From assembly GCA_023388495.1 (NCBI GenBank), contig JAEWGC010000028.1:1-64000 (forward strand): 64,000 bases of DNA, written 5' to 3'. The translations under genes were made by a program, and so were the position numbers. Each line of letters begins with the position of its first letter. The stretch's first letter is position 1. The DNA comes from Bacillota bacterium (GTDB taxonomy: Bacteria; Bacillota; Clostridia; Tissierellales; Tissierellaceae). Of the stretch, positions 8,411 to 17,169 are shown one piece after another. A model generated the notes under the pieces. That model made no database searches, had not been told where the DNA came from, and saw nothing but the letters and a program-made list of their open reading frames with translations.

Positions 8411-9310
8411 ATGAAAATATTAAATTTTGGATCATTGAATTTAGACTATGTCTATAGTGTAGACCAGTTTGTTCGCCCAGGAGAGACTAAATCATCTAAA
8501 TCAAGGATGGTATTTGCAGGTGGGAAGGGTTTAAATCAATCTATTGCACTGGCAAGATCAGGAGTAGAGGTATATCACGCAGGTGCTGTTGGAGAATCAG
8601 ATGGAGACATGCTAATTGATATTTTGAAAAAGAATAATGTTAATACTGATTTTATAAAGCAGCTAAAAGATGTTTCCACAGGCCATGCTATTATTCAAGT
8701 AGATAACAAAGGTCAGAACTGTATACTTCTTTATGGTGGTGCAAATCAGATCATTACAAAGGCACATATAGACTCTGTCCTTGAAAACTTTTCAAAGGGT
8801 GACTTTCTTATTTTACAAAATGAGATTAACATGCTCCCTTATATTGTAGAGGAAGGACATAAAAGAGGACTACAAATAGTCTTAAATCCATCTCCTATGG
8901 ATGAAAAGATATTTCAGCTTAATTTAGAATACATTGATTATTTTATGTTAAATGAAATAGAAGCAGCAGATATTTGTGGAGAAGAAGTCAATGAAGATAT
9001 ATTAATAGCTTTAGGAAATAAATATCCCTCTGCTAAAATCGTCCTAACTCTTGGAGAAAAAGGAGTAAGATTTAAAGATGGAGATAAAATTCTAGAGCAT
9101 GGAATATTTAAGGTACCTGTAGTAGATACAACTGCAGCAGGAGATACATTTACAGGATATTTTATCGGAAGTCTTGCACAGGGATATGATGCCAGAGAAG
9201 CCTTGAGACTTGCTTCTCAAGCATCTGCAATTTCAGTAACAAGAAAAGGTGCAGAAAGCTCCATTCCAACTATGGAAGAGGTCATGAATAGCAACTTAGC
9301 TTTAGCATAA
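8411..9310 (+). CDS. rbsK: PfkB-family ribokinase
   Basis: The 299-residue sugar kinase has the PfkB family signatures: GGKGLNQSIALARSG near residue 40 and DTTAAGDTFTGYF near residue 240, where the GD aspartate is the catalytic base. As the last gene of the nucleoside operon it fits a ribokinase turning the ribose released by the nucleoside hydrolase into ribose 5-phosphate. A deoxyribokinase or another pentose kinase is possible. The start follows AAGGAGG. A strong hairpin terminator follows the stop. Confidence 0.85.
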   Translation: MKILNFGSLNLDYVYSVDQFVRPGETKSSKSRMVFAGGKGLNQSIALARSGVEVYHAGAVGESDGDMLIDILKKNNVNTDFIKQLKDVSTGHAIIQVDNKGQNCILLYGGANQIITKAHIDSVLENFSKGDFLILQNEINMLPYIVEEGHKRGLQIVLNPSPMDEKIFQLNLEYIDYFMLNEIEAADICGEEVNEDILIALGNKYPSAKIVLTLGEKGVRFKDGDKILEHGIFKVPVVDTTAAGDTFTGYFIGSLAQGYDAREALRLASQASAISVTRKGAESSIPTMEEVMNSNLALA

Positions 9311-9313
9311 ATT

Positions 9314-9347
9314 AAAAAATCTCGGGTAAAATACCCGAGATTTTTTT
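9314..9347. terminator. Bidirectional terminator between rbsK and lacI-type gene
   Basis: A nine-pair stem (TCTCGGGTA with TACCCGAGA, 9320-9340) is flanked by an A-run on the left and a T-run on the right. It can stop both the nucleoside operon and the convergent regulator gene. Confidence 0.9.
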
Positions 9348-9351
9348 AAAA

Positions 9352-10383
9352 TTATGCCTCAGCATTGGCTGGATTTAAACTAGTTGTACTATTTCTAATA
9401 ACTAGACTAGGAGAGAATGTTGGTATTTCACAGTATTCTTCCTCGCTCTCAATAATGTTGATTAGATATTTTGTAGCTGTTTTTCCCATAAGCTCTATAG
9501 GTTGGTGTACAGTAGTTAGTGGGACCTCTAGGATTTCAGATAAATATATATCATCGTATCCAACAACAGATATATCCTTGGGAACATGTAGGCCATGGGA
9601 TTTTAAACCTTTAAAAACACCATATGCCATCATATCATTAAATGCAAAAACTGCAGTAAAATCTTTTTCTATAAGTTTATCTACTGCACTTAAACCTCCT
9701 TCCATTTGATAATCACCTTCCACGATGATACTTGTATCATAGGGAATTTCATATTCGGTTAAGGCCATTTTATATCCTCTAAGACGATCAGCAGAATCCT
9801 TTAAATATTTTGGACCCGTTACGCAGGCAATACGATTATGTCCTAAATCTAATAAATGTTTTGTTGCAAGGTATCCGCCTTTTAGATGATTTAAATTGGC
9901 TGTAATAATATTCGGAAGATTAAAAGAACGGTCTAGTGCAATGAATTTAATCTTAAGTTTTTCTAATAAATCATATTTCTCTTTAAATTTTTCTTCATTA
10001 GTATCTGATGACATGCAATATAGAATCCCATCAACACCTTTACTAGCAAGAATTTTAATATATTCCAAATCCCTGTCGTGCATATCATTGGAATTGCATA
10101 GGATAACTGTCCAATCATTGTTTCTACATTCATCTTCTATACCCTTAGCTAGAGTTGAGAAAAAGTTGTTTCTAATGTCTGGGACAATTAATCCAAGGGT
10201 TTTTGTCCTTTTAGTGACCAGAGCCACAGCAGCTTGATTTGGTCTATAGTTAAGCTCCTTTGCAGCTTTAAGAACTAAATCTTTAGTTCGTTGTGGTATA
10301 TTAGAAGCTTTGTTGTTTAAAACAAGTGAAACAGTTGTTATGGATAAATTAGTTTTAGTAGCTATATCTTTAATAGTTACCAA
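9352..10383 (-). CDS. LacI-family transcriptional repressor
   Basis: The 343-residue regulator starts with a LacI helix-turn-helix (TIKDIATKTNLSITTVSLVL) and hinge (NYRPNQAAVALVT). It continues as a periplasmic-binding-protein-like sugar sensor, with family blocks such as GLIVPDIRNNFFS and FAFNDMMAYGVFKGL. It is convergent with the nucleoside operon and divergent from pxpA. Ribose-sensing RbsR/CcpA-like paralogues suggest control of the nucleoside/ribose genes. This is inference, because the operator region of that operon is interrupted by the IStron. The ATG has an AGGTGATGA site on the minus strand. Confidence 0.88.
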   Translation of the reverse strand: MVTIKDIATKTNLSITTVSLVLNNKASNIPQRTKDLVLKAAKELNYRPNQAAVALVTKRTKTLGLIVPDIRNNFFSTLAKGIEDECRNNDWTVILCNSNDMHDRDLEYIKILASKGVDGILYCMSSDTNEEKFKEKYDLLEKLKIKFIALDRSFNLPNIITANLNHLKGGYLATKHLLDLGHNRIACVTGPKYLKDSADRLRGYKMALTEYEIPYDTSIIVEGDYQMEGGLSAVDKLIEKDFTAVFAFNDMMAYGVFKGLKSHGLHVPKDISVVGYDDIYLSEILEVPLTTVHQPIELMGKTATKYLINIIESEEEYCEIPTFSPSLVIRNSTTSLNPANAEA

Positions 10384-10452
10384 ATCATCACCTATTTCTT
10401 TATGAATTATTAATAAATACAGTATATCATAAAGTTAAGTTAAATTGAAGTC

Positions 10453-10495
10453 AAAGACAGGGAGAAGACATGGGTACGTTTCTCCTGTCTTTTTT
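10453..10495 (+). terminator. Terminator-like hairpin in the lacI/pxpA divergent region
   Basis: AAGACAGG-G-AGAA pairs with TTCTCCTGTCTT (one bulged G), followed by TTTTTT in the plus direction. It lies upstream of the pxp promoter and no plus-strand gene ends here. It may shield pxp from read-through or end a short transcript. Confidence 0.6.
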
Positions 10496-10517
10496 GTATG
10501 ATTAAATAACCTTGTTA

Positions 10518-10545
10518 TTGTCACTATTGTATTACTTAATAATAT
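10518..10545 (+). promoter_or_regulatory. SigA-type promoter of the pxpABC-pcp operon
   Basis: TTGTCA at 10518-10523 and TAATAT at 10540-10545 are separated by 16 bases, about 40 bases before the pxpA start. It is the best match in this gap. Confidence 0.6.
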
Positions 10546-10586
10546 ATGTTATCTTTTAATCATTAAATTAATTGGGAGATGTTAGT

Positions 10587-11357
10587 ATGTGTGGTATTGT
10601 AGATTTAAACTCAGATATCGGTGAAGGTTTTGGTTCGTATTGTCTAGGTATGGATGAAGAGACGATTAAATATGTAAGTTCTGTAAATATTGCCTGTGGA
10701 TGGCATGCAGGAGACCCTCTTATTATGGAACATACAGTAAAGGAAGCCATAAAGAATAATGTAGCCATAGGAGCGCATCCAGGTTATCCAGATTTAATTG
10801 GTTTTGGTAGAAGGAATATGGATATTAGCCCCAAAGAAGCTAGGGCTTATATGATTTATCAATTAGGAGCGTTGAATGGTTTTGCTAAGGCTAATGGAAC
10901 AAAACTTCAACATATAAAGCTTCATGGAGCTTTTTACAATCAAGCCTCCGTCAAACCAGAAATAGCTGAGGAGATAATCAATGGAATTTTAGATGTAGAC
11001 AAGGATATTATACTTATTGCTTTAAGTGGTAGTTATATTGCAAATCGAGCTAAGGAACGAGGATTGAGAGTTGCTCAAGAAGTATTTGCCGATAGGGCTT
11101 ATAATGATGATGGAACCTTAGTTAATAGAAGATTACCTGGTGCCTTTATTCATGATAGAGAAGAGGCCCTTAGAAGAGTTAAAAACATGGTTTTAGAAGG
11201 AAAAATAACTAGTATTAATGGTAATGAAATTGATATAGTTGCTAACTCTATATGTGTTCATGGAGATAATCCTGTGGCTGTTGAATTTGTAAGATATATT
11301 AGAGATAATCTAATTAAGAATGGAATTCAAATTAAAAGCCTTTCTGAATTTATATAA
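10587..11357 (+). CDS. pxpA: 5-oxoprolinase subunit PxpA (LamB/YcsF family)
   Basis: The 256-residue protein is a LamB/YcsF-family protein, with DLNSDIGEGFG at the N-terminus, NIACGWHAGDP and IGAHPGYPDLIGFGRR. In Bacillus subtilis and Escherichia coli PxpA works with PxpB and PxpC as an ATP-dependent 5-oxoprolinase making glutamate from pyroglutamate. ATG 10587 is chosen over an upstream TTG at 10572 because GGGAG lies eight bases before it and homologues start at this point. The next two genes are pxpB and pxpC, followed by a pyroglutamyl peptidase, which makes the function very likely. Confidence 0.93.
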   Translation: MCGIVDLNSDIGEGFGSYCLGMDEETIKYVSSVNIACGWHAGDPLIMEHTVKEAIKNNVAIGAHPGYPDLIGFGRRNMDISPKEARAYMIYQLGALNGFAKANGTKLQHIKLHGAFYNQASVKPEIAEEIINGILDVDKDIILIALSGSYIANRAKERGLRVAQEVFADRAYNDDGTLVNRRLPGAFIHDREEALRRVKNMVLEGKITSINGNEIDIVANSICVHGDNPVAVEFVRYIRDNLIKNGIQIKSLSEFI

Positions 11358-11372
11358 AAGTTGGTGGGATTT

Positions 11373-12122
11373 ATGTATGATAATGTAAGATATATTGTGT
11401 CAGGAGATAGGGCTATAATCATTGAATTTGGGAATAGTATTAGTCCAGATATTAATGCTAGGATTCGTAGTATGGTTAAGGCTATTGATAAATTAAATAT
11501 GGTAGGATTTTTAGAGGTAGTACCTACTTATAGATCAATACAGGTAATTTATGACCCAATGGTTGTAGACATAGGTGACCTCATTATAAAATTAAAAGAA
11601 ATAGAGAAATCCCTAGGGGATAGTGAGTTTAGAGAATATAGAATTATTGAAATTCCTACTGTCTATGGTGGAGAATATGGCCCAGATATTGAGTTTGTAG
11701 CGAAGCATAACAATCTTAGTATAGAAGATGTTATTAAAATCCATAGTTCTAGTGATTATCTTGTATATATGTTAGGATTTACTCCAGGATTTGGATATCT
11801 GGGAGGAATGGATGAAAGAATAGAGACCCCAAGACTTCAAGTCCCAAGGACTAAGATATCAGCTGGTTCTGTTGGAATAGCGGGTAAACAAACTGGGATT
11901 TATCCCATAGATAGTCCAGGAGGATGGCAGCTTATTGGACGAACTCCTATAAAGTTATATAATCCATTGGAAAATCCTCCCGTATTATTGAACGCTGGAG
12001 ATTATATAAGATTTGTCCCTATTGATGAAGAAGATTACTCCAAAATACAAGATTTAGTTAGAAAAAATCAGTATATGATAAATATAATTACAAAAGAAGG
12101 TAAAGATCATGACAAGGATTAA
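11373..12122 (+). CDS. pxpB: 5-oxoprolinase subunit PxpB (KipI family)
   Basis: The 249-residue protein is an allophanate-hydrolase-subunit-1-like (KipI) protein, with family blocks YMLGFTPGFGYLGGMDERI, VPRTKISAGSVGIAGKQTG and YPIDSPGGWQLIGRTP. It is the second subunit of 5-oxoprolinase. ATG 11373 follows GGTGGGA and is preferred to TTG 11361. It overlaps the start of pxpC by 14 bases, indicating translational coupling. An allophanate hydrolase role is unlikely since pxpA is adjacent. Confidence 0.92.
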   Translation: MYDNVRYIVSGDRAIIIEFGNSISPDINARIRSMVKAIDKLNMVGFLEVVPTYRSIQVIYDPMVVDIGDLIIKLKEIEKSLGDSEFREYRIIEIPTVYGGEYGPDIEFVAKHNNLSIEDVIKIHSSSDYLVYMLGFTPGFGYLGGMDERIETPRLQVPRTKISAGSVGIAGKQTGIYPIDSPGGWQLIGRTPIKLYNPLENPPVLLNAGDYIRFVPIDEEDYSKIQDLVRKNQYMINIITKEGKDHDKD

Positions 12123-13137
12123 GATTGTAAAACCAGGACTTTTCACTACTATTCAAGACAGAGGTAGATGGAGATACCAGAGATTTGGTATACCAGTAGC
12201 TGGAGCTATGGATGATTTTGCCACTAGAGTTGCTAATATTTTGATAGGAAATAATGAATATGAAGCAGTCCTTGAAAATACTTTTTTAGGACCAGAGATT
12301 GCCTTTAGATGTGATGAAATTATTAGTATTACTGGTGCAAATATGAAACCAAGAATTAATGGAGAATATGTACCTATGTGGACTAGTTTATTAGTTAAGG
12401 CAGGAGATATTCTTAGTTTTTCTAATGCAATCACTGGTTTAAGATCATATATTGCATTCAGTAAAGGATTAGATGTACCAGAGATAATGGGGAGTAAATC
12501 TACCTTTACAAGAGGGGGACTTGGAGGTTATAAGGGAAGAAAATTAGAGAGTGGAGATGAGATAAAATTAGGAAATAGAGAATTATCCAATCTAGGTAGT
12601 TATTTATCATCTAAATTCATTCCTATATACAAGAAGGAAGAAAGTATTAGAATAATTATGGGACCACAGGATGATTATTTTACTGAGGAGACAAAAGAGG
12701 GATTTCTAAATTCAAAATATACTATAACTCCTGAATCAGATAGAATGGGCTATAGATTAGATGGACCAAAGATTATTCATAAAAATGGAGCAGATATTGT
12801 CTCTGATGGTATTGTTTTTGGATCAATTCAGGTTCCAGGTCATGGATCTCCTATAATTATGATGGCCGATAGGGCTACTACTGGGGGATATACTAAGATT
12901 GCAACAGTAATTACTCCTGATTTACATAAATTAGCTCAGATGAGCCCAGGGAATTCGATAGATTTTAGGAGTATATCCTTGGAGGAGGCTCATGAGATCT
13001 ATAAAGAATATGAAAATAAGCTTATAGAGATTAAAGATATAATAAGTAAAAATAAATTTGAATTTGATAAAATAAAAAAGTTAAATGTTAAAATAAATGA
13101 GGTAAGCTATAGTGTTGATCTTAGAGAAATAAAATGA
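12109..13137 (+). CDS. pxpC: 5-oxoprolinase subunit PxpC (KipA family)
   Basis: The 342-residue protein is KipA/allophanate-hydrolase-subunit-2-like. It begins with the hallmark IVKPGLFTTIQDRGRWRYQ and GIPVAGAMDDFATRVAN and contains GGYKGRKL and GHGSPIIMMADRATTGGYTKIA. PxpB and PxpC form one catalytic complex with PxpA. The length is normal and no lesion is seen. It is joined to pxpB by overlap and followed after 15 bases by pcp, completing a four-gene pyroglutamate unit. Confidence 0.92.
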   Translation: MTRIKIVKPGLFTTIQDRGRWRYQRFGIPVAGAMDDFATRVANILIGNNEYEAVLENTFLGPEIAFRCDEIISITGANMKPRINGEYVPMWTSLLVKAGDILSFSNAITGLRSYIAFSKGLDVPEIMGSKSTFTRGGLGGYKGRKLESGDEIKLGNRELSNLGSYLSSKFIPIYKKEESIRIIMGPQDDYFTEETKEGFLNSKYTITPESDRMGYRLDGPKIIHKNGADIVSDGIVFGSIQVPGHGSPIIMMADRATTGGYTKIATVITPDLHKLAQMSPGNSIDFRSISLEEAHEIYKEYENKLIEIKDIISKNKFEFDKIKKLNVKINEVSYSVDLREIK

Positions 13138-13152
13138 AAGGTGGAATGAGTC

Positions 13153-13758
13153 GTGAAAGTATTAGTTACAGGATTTGAACCATTTGGAGGGGAAAGTGTA
13201 AATCCAGCTCTTGAAGCAGTTAAAATGTTAAAAGATGAAATATCAGGAGCAAAAATACTTAAATTAGAATTACCCACAGTATTCGTAAAGTCCAAAGAAA
13301 TATTGGAGAGGGCACTGGCAGAAGATAGACCAGATGTAGTTATTTGTGTTGGACAAGCAGGTGGAAGAGATAAAATAAGTGTGGAAAGGGTAGCTATAAA
13401 TATTGATGATGCTGGTATACCAGATAATGATGGGAATCAGCCTATAGATAAAGTTATCTTTGAAGATGGACCTGCAGCTTATTTCTCAACATTACCCATT
13501 AAAGAAATCGTGAATAGATTAAAGGAAAATAAAATTCCTGCAGAGATATCTAACTCAGCAGGCACCTATGTATGTAATCATATTATGTATAGTCTTCTTC
13601 ATAGTATAGATAAGGAATATAAAAATACATTGGGTGGGTTTATTCATATACCATATATTCCAGAGCAGGTAATAGATAAGAGAATGGCACCTAGTATGTC
13701 TTTGGATTATATTGTAAAGGGACTTACAATTGCCATAGAAGCTAGTATAAATAGATAA
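13153..13758 (+). CDS. pcp: Pyroglutamyl-peptidase I
   Basis: The 201-residue enzyme is a C15 cysteine peptidase. It has GFEPFGGESVNPA at the N-terminus, the catalytic cysteine in SNSAGTYVCNHIMY and the catalytic histidine in GGFIHIPYIPEQ. It removes N-terminal pyroglutamate from peptides in the cytoplasm. PxpABC encoded just upstream would then hydrolyse the released 5-oxoproline to glutamate, so the operon makes a closed salvage route. The start is GTG behind AAAGGTGG. Confidence 0.93.
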   Translation: MKVLVTGFEPFGGESVNPALEAVKMLKDEISGAKILKLELPTVFVKSKEILERALAEDRPDVVICVGQAGGRDKISVERVAINIDDAGIPDNDGNQPIDKVIFEDGPAAYFSTLPIKEIVNRLKENKIPAEISNSAGTYVCNHIMYSLLHSIDKEYKNTLGGFIHIPYIPEQVIDKRMAPSMSLDYIVKGLTIAIEASINR

Positions 13759-13821
13759 ATGAATTTCTTTCAATCTTTAGCATATACTAAATGTATCTAA
13801 AGATGAAAGGAAGAAGATAAT

Positions 13822-14001
13822 GTGGACCAAAAATATATTGTAGTAACTAATAATAAATTTTCAGATCCCATGTCAAGGGAAGAGGCTATAAAGGCAGTTA
13901 AAGACTATGACAATAAAGGTGTAACTGGATACATCGTGTCTGAAGAAGAGGCTAGAAGGATAAAAGATCCTAGTAATTTTAACGAACCTAAATGGGAATA
14001 A
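13822..14001 (+). CDS. Small conserved-type protein of unknown function (59 aa)
   Basis: A short frame encodes 59 residues beginning VDQKYIVVTNNKFSDPMSREEA, from GTG 13822. An AAAGGAAGAAG site is correctly spaced, and an in-phase ATG just upstream is absent. It contains EEAIKAVKDYDNKGVTGYIVSEEEA, an acidic helical pattern, and ends FNEPKWE. It is followed directly by a strong terminator, which supports a real gene. I do not recognise the family. Similar short proteins occur as lone genes in clostridia, but no function can be offered. Confidence 0.6.
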   Translation: MDQKYIVVTNNKFSDPMSREEAIKAVKDYDNKGVTGYIVSEEEARRIKDPSNFNEPKWE

Positions 14002-14015
14002 AAAACAAGTATAAG

Positions 14016-14040
14016 ACTCTAGAATTTTTCTAGAGTTTTT
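14016..14040 (+). terminator. Terminator after the 59-aa gene
   Basis: A nine-pair stem (ACTCTAGAA with TTCTAGAGT, loop TTT) ends in a T-run, 15 bases after the stop codon. Confidence 0.88.
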
Positions 14041-14056
14041 CATTTTATGGGTCAAA

Positions 14057-14085
14057 TTGGACAATCCCCAAATATCTGCTATAAT
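14057..14085 (+). promoter_or_regulatory. SigA-type promoter of pgi
   Basis: TTGGAC (14057-14062) and a perfect TATAAT (14080-14085) are 17 bases apart, 41 bases ahead of the pgi start codon. Confidence 0.8.
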
Positions 14086-14126
14086 TGTGGTATTAGTTAA
14101 TCAAATTTATTTATAGGGGGATAGAA

Positions 14127-15440
14127 ATGGGGAAGGTAACCTTTGATTATACAAATACGCTTAACTTTATAAAAGAAGAACAAATATTAGATTTACAAGA
14201 AAAGGTAGGTCTATGTCATGATATGCTTCACAATAAAACTGGATTAGGTAGTGAATTCCTAGGGTGGGTAGATTTACCTAAAAATTATGATAGAGAAGAA
14301 TTTAGAAAAATCAAAGATACAGCGGAAAAGATTAGAGGAGAATCAGATGTATTTATTGTAGTTGGTATAGGAGGGTCATATCTAGGTGCTAGGGCGGCCA
14401 TAGAGATGCTTAATCATACCTTTTATAATGAACTCCCTAAAGAAAAAAGAAAAGGACCTAAGGTATATTTTGTGGGGCACAATATGAGTTCCAAGTATTT
14501 AAAAGATTTGCTGGATAATATAAAGGACGAAGATATATCTATTAATGTTATATCAAAATCAGGTACAACCATAGAACCAGCTCTTGCCTTTAGGATATTA
14601 AGGGAATATATGGAAGATAAATATGGCAAAGAAGAGGCTGGGAAAAGAATATATGCAACCACAGATAAGTTTAAGGGAGCTTTAAAAGAACTTGCAGATA
14701 AAGAAGGATATGAAACCTTTGTAGTACCTGATAATATAGGAGGTAGGTATTCTGTACTAACTGCTGTAGGACTACTACCTATGGCTGTAGCTGGCATTGA
14801 CATAGAAGATGTAATGAATGGTGCTAAGGTAGCAATGGAAGACTTATCTACACCAGAAATAAAAGACAATCCTTCTTATGAATATGCAGCTATAAGAAAT
14901 ATATTATATTCCATGGGAAAGACAACAGAGATCATGGTGAATTATGAACCTAATTTATTTTATATAGGTGAGTGGTTTAAGCAGTTATTTGGAGAATCAG
15001 AAGGAAAGGATGGCAAAGGAATATTCCCAGCATCTATGAACTTTACAACTGATTTACATTCTATGGGCCAATATATTCAAGAGGGTAGAAGAAATATATT
15101 TGAAACGCTGTTGAATGTAGAAAATTCCATAGAAGAAATCACAATAAAAGAAACTGAAGATAACTTAGATGAATTAAATTACTTAAAGGGCAAAACTTTA
15201 GGCTTTGCAAACAAAAAGGCTATGGAGGGAACTATCGCTGCCCATGTAGATGGGGGAGTTCCTAATCTAATAATCAATATCCCAGAAATATCACCCTATT
15301 ACTTTGGATACTTAACATATTTCCTTATGAAGGCCTGTGGCATGAGTGGATACTTACTAGACGTAAACCCATTTGACCAACCAGGAGTAGAATTCTATAA
15401 AAAAAATATGTTTAAACTTCTAGGAAAACCAAAGGTATAG
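14127..15440 (+). CDS. pgi: Glucose-6-phosphate isomerase
   Basis: The 437-residue protein is a bacterial-type phosphoglucose isomerase interconverting glucose 6-phosphate and fructose 6-phosphate. The sugar-phosphate binding SIS segments are present (VGIGGSYLGARAAIEM and VISKSGTTIEPALAFRI), as are the catalytic region FGESEGKDGKGIFPAS and DLHSMGQYIQEG. Length matches the short Firmicute form (about 440-450). It has its own strong promoter and a GGGGG ribosome site. It stands near a ROK glucokinase, so two successive steps of glucose entry into glycolysis are encoded within 3 kb. Confidence 0.95.
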   Translation: MGKVTFDYTNTLNFIKEEQILDLQEKVGLCHDMLHNKTGLGSEFLGWVDLPKNYDREEFRKIKDTAEKIRGESDVFIVVGIGGSYLGARAAIEMLNHTFYNELPKEKRKGPKVYFVGHNMSSKYLKDLLDNIKDEDISINVISKSGTTIEPALAFRILREYMEDKYGKEEAGKRIYATTDKFKGALKELADKEGYETFVVPDNIGGRYSVLTAVGLLPMAVAGIDIEDVMNGAKVAMEDLSTPEIKDNPSYEYAAIRNILYSMGKTTEIMVNYEPNLFYIGEWFKQLFGESEGKDGKGIFPASMNFTTDLHSMGQYIQEGRRNIFETLLNVENSIEEITIKETEDNLDELNYLKGKTLGFANKKAMEGTIAAHVDGGVPNLIINIPEISPYYFGYLTYFLMKACGMSGYLLDVNPFDQPGVEFYKKNMFKLLGKPKV

Positions 15441-15472
15441 GAATAAAAATAAAAAATAAAGGAAGTGAATAT

Positions 15473-15814
15473 ATGAGCAGTTTACCAAATTGTTTAAAAT
15501 GTAATTCAGAATATACTTATGAGGATAGGGGATTTTTTGTATGCCCTGAATGTGCTTATGAGTGGAATGAAGAAACAATACTAGCAAATAATGAACAAGA
15601 AAAGGTCGTAAAGGATGCAAATGGAAATGTTTTAAATGATGGTGATACTGTAACAGTAATCAAGGATCTTAAGGTAAAAGGAAGTTCATCAGTTGTAAAG
15701 ATAGGTACAAAAGTAAAAAATATACGTTTAATTGATGGAGATCACGATATAGATTGTAAAATCGATGGTTTTGGAGCAATGAAGCTAAAATCTGAATTTG
15801 TAAAGAAGTTATAG
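15473..15814 (+). CDS. PhnA/YjdM-like zinc ribbon protein
   Basis: The 113-residue protein has the PhnA layout. An N-terminal zinc ribbon (CLKCNSEYTYEDRGFFVCPEC) is followed by the YEW motif and a C-terminal beta-barrel with DANGNVLNDGDTVTVIKDLKVKGSS. Despite the historical link with phosphonate use, the family function is not established and no phosphonate genes are nearby. It starts 32 bases after pgi with an AAAGGAAGTGA site and could be cotranscribed with it. Confidence 0.88.
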   Translation: MSSLPNCLKCNSEYTYEDRGFFVCPECAYEWNEETILANNEQEKVVKDANGNVLNDGDTVTVIKDLKVKGSSSVVKIGTKVKNIRLIDGDHDIDCKIDGFGAMKLKSEFVKKL

Positions 15815-15867
15815 CAGAATATAAAAACCATTACTAACCCATAATAAATCCCATAGGAGGTGGAGTA

Positions 15868-16014
15868 ATGGAAGAAAAAAACAAACTTTCTCAAGTGACT
15901 TTAGCTAATATTAATAGTGAAGAATTAAATGAAATACAAAAACTTGAAGAAAAATTTGATGATAAATATTATATCATTGCATTTAAAAAGACAGATAATG
16001 AAACATTAGTTTAA
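15868..16014 (+). CDS. Small protein of unknown function (48 aa)
   Basis: This 48-residue frame begins MEEKNKLSQVTLANINSEEL and ends TDNETLV. The start ATG 15868 has a strong AGGAGGTGG site and the stop is followed within 7 bases by a 12-pair terminator, so it is probably a real gene. The sequence is acidic and looks helical (LNEIQKLEEKFDDKYYIIAF). The family is not recognised; it may be the last gene of the pgi transcript. Confidence 0.6.
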   Translation: MEEKNKLSQVTLANINSEELNEIQKLEEKFDDKYYIIAFKKTDNETLV

Positions 16015-16020
16015 TGATCA

Positions 16021-16053
16021 GCCTTCTAGTATAATTATACTAGAAGGCATTTT
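16021..16053 (+). terminator. Terminator of the pgi/phnA-like transcript
   Basis: A perfect 12-pair stem (GCCTTCTAGTAT with ATACTAGAAGGC, loop AATT) is followed by ATTTTTC. Confidence 0.9.
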
Positions 16054-16106
16054 TCATTTAATATAGAAATAAAAATTGATATAATCATGGAAAGGGGGTG
16101 TTTTAG

Positions 16107-17054
16107 GTGAATATAGGAATTGATATAGGAGGAACTAATATAGGAGCGGGTTTGTTAGATGAAGACCTAGATATAATCCATAAAATAGAGGTTCCAACAA
16201 ATTCACATAAGGGATATGAGTTTGTAGAAGCTCAAATTATATTGATTATTGAAGAAATGATAGATAAGGCACTTAAATTAAATCAAAAAATAGATTCTAT
16301 CGGCATTGGTATCCCAGGTATTGCAGATGTAAAAGGAGATAATATTATATACTGCACCAATCTTCATTGGTCTAATGTTCCCTTAGGCAAAAATCTAAGA
16401 AGGAAATTTAATATTCCAATTAATATAGAAAATGATGCTACAATTGCTGGAATTGCAGAAGCTGCATTAGGTGTTACTAAAGGATATTCTAATTCAGTAT
16501 TTATTACATTAGGCACTGGAGTAGGTGGAGGAATTATTATAAATCATAAGGTACATGCTGGGAATCATGGTATAGCCTCTGAAATAGGCCATATGATAGT
16601 AGGAGAAAACTTTTATGATTGCAATTGTGGAAACAATGGTTGCTTAGAAACATTTGCATCATCAAGGGCAATACAGAAATATGTAATAAATGAAATTGAG
16701 AATGGTTGTAATGATACATTAATTTTGAGCAGAGTAAATAATATAGAAGAAATAGATGCAAGGTTAATATTCCAGTGCGCAAAGTTAGGCGATAGATTAT
16801 CTAATAAAGCAGTAGATAGAATGGTTAAATATTTTACTATAGGAATTGCAAATATAATAAATATTATAGATCCAGATATTATAGCCATAGGTGGAGGAGT
16901 GGCTAGGGCAGGAGATTTCCTCTTAAATAAAATAGAGTATTTATTGCCTAAATATATTTTATTTAAGGAAGCAGACTTTGCAGAAATTAAACTTGCTAAA
17001 CTAGGTAATGATGCTGGAATTATTGGTGCTGCTATGTTAAATAAGTACAAATAG
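16107..17054 (+). CDS. glcK: ROK-family glucokinase
   Basis: The 315-residue ROK kinase has the phosphate-binding DIGGTNIGAGLLD, the catalytic ENDATIAGIAEAALG and the ROK zinc motif CNCGNNGCLETFAS. It phosphorylates glucose, or a related hexose, using ATP in the cytoplasm. No helix-turn-helix precedes the kinase, so it is an enzyme rather than a ROK repressor. The start is GTG 16107 behind GGGGGTG. Proximity to pgi supports glucokinase, though N-acetylmannosamine or fructose kinases share the fold. Confidence 0.87.
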   Translation: MNIGIDIGGTNIGAGLLDEDLDIIHKIEVPTNSHKGYEFVEAQIILIIEEMIDKALKLNQKIDSIGIGIPGIADVKGDNIIYCTNLHWSNVPLGKNLRRKFNIPINIENDATIAGIAEAALGVTKGYSNSVFITLGTGVGGGIIINHKVHAGNHGIASEIGHMIVGENFYDCNCGNNGCLETFASSRAIQKYVINEIENGCNDTLILSRVNNIEEIDARLIFQCAKLGDRLSNKAVDRMVKYFTIGIANIINIIDPDIIAIGGGVARAGDFLLNKIEYLLPKYILFKEADFAEIKLAKLGNDAGIIGAAMLNKYK

Positions 17055-17098
17055 CTAAGACAGGGGGCCTTTCTTCTGTATTTTTGCACACCCAACAC

Positions 17099-17127
17099 TT
17101 GTTCTTTTTTAAAACATAATGTATAAT
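17099..17127 (+). promoter_or_regulatory. SigA-type promoter of the ydjM-like gene
   Basis: TTGTTC (17099-17104) and TATAAT (17122-17127) are 17 bases apart, about 43 bases before the start codon. Confidence 0.7.
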
Positions 17128-17169
17128 GATTTAGCAGGTATACAAAAATGACATCTAAGGGGAATATTT

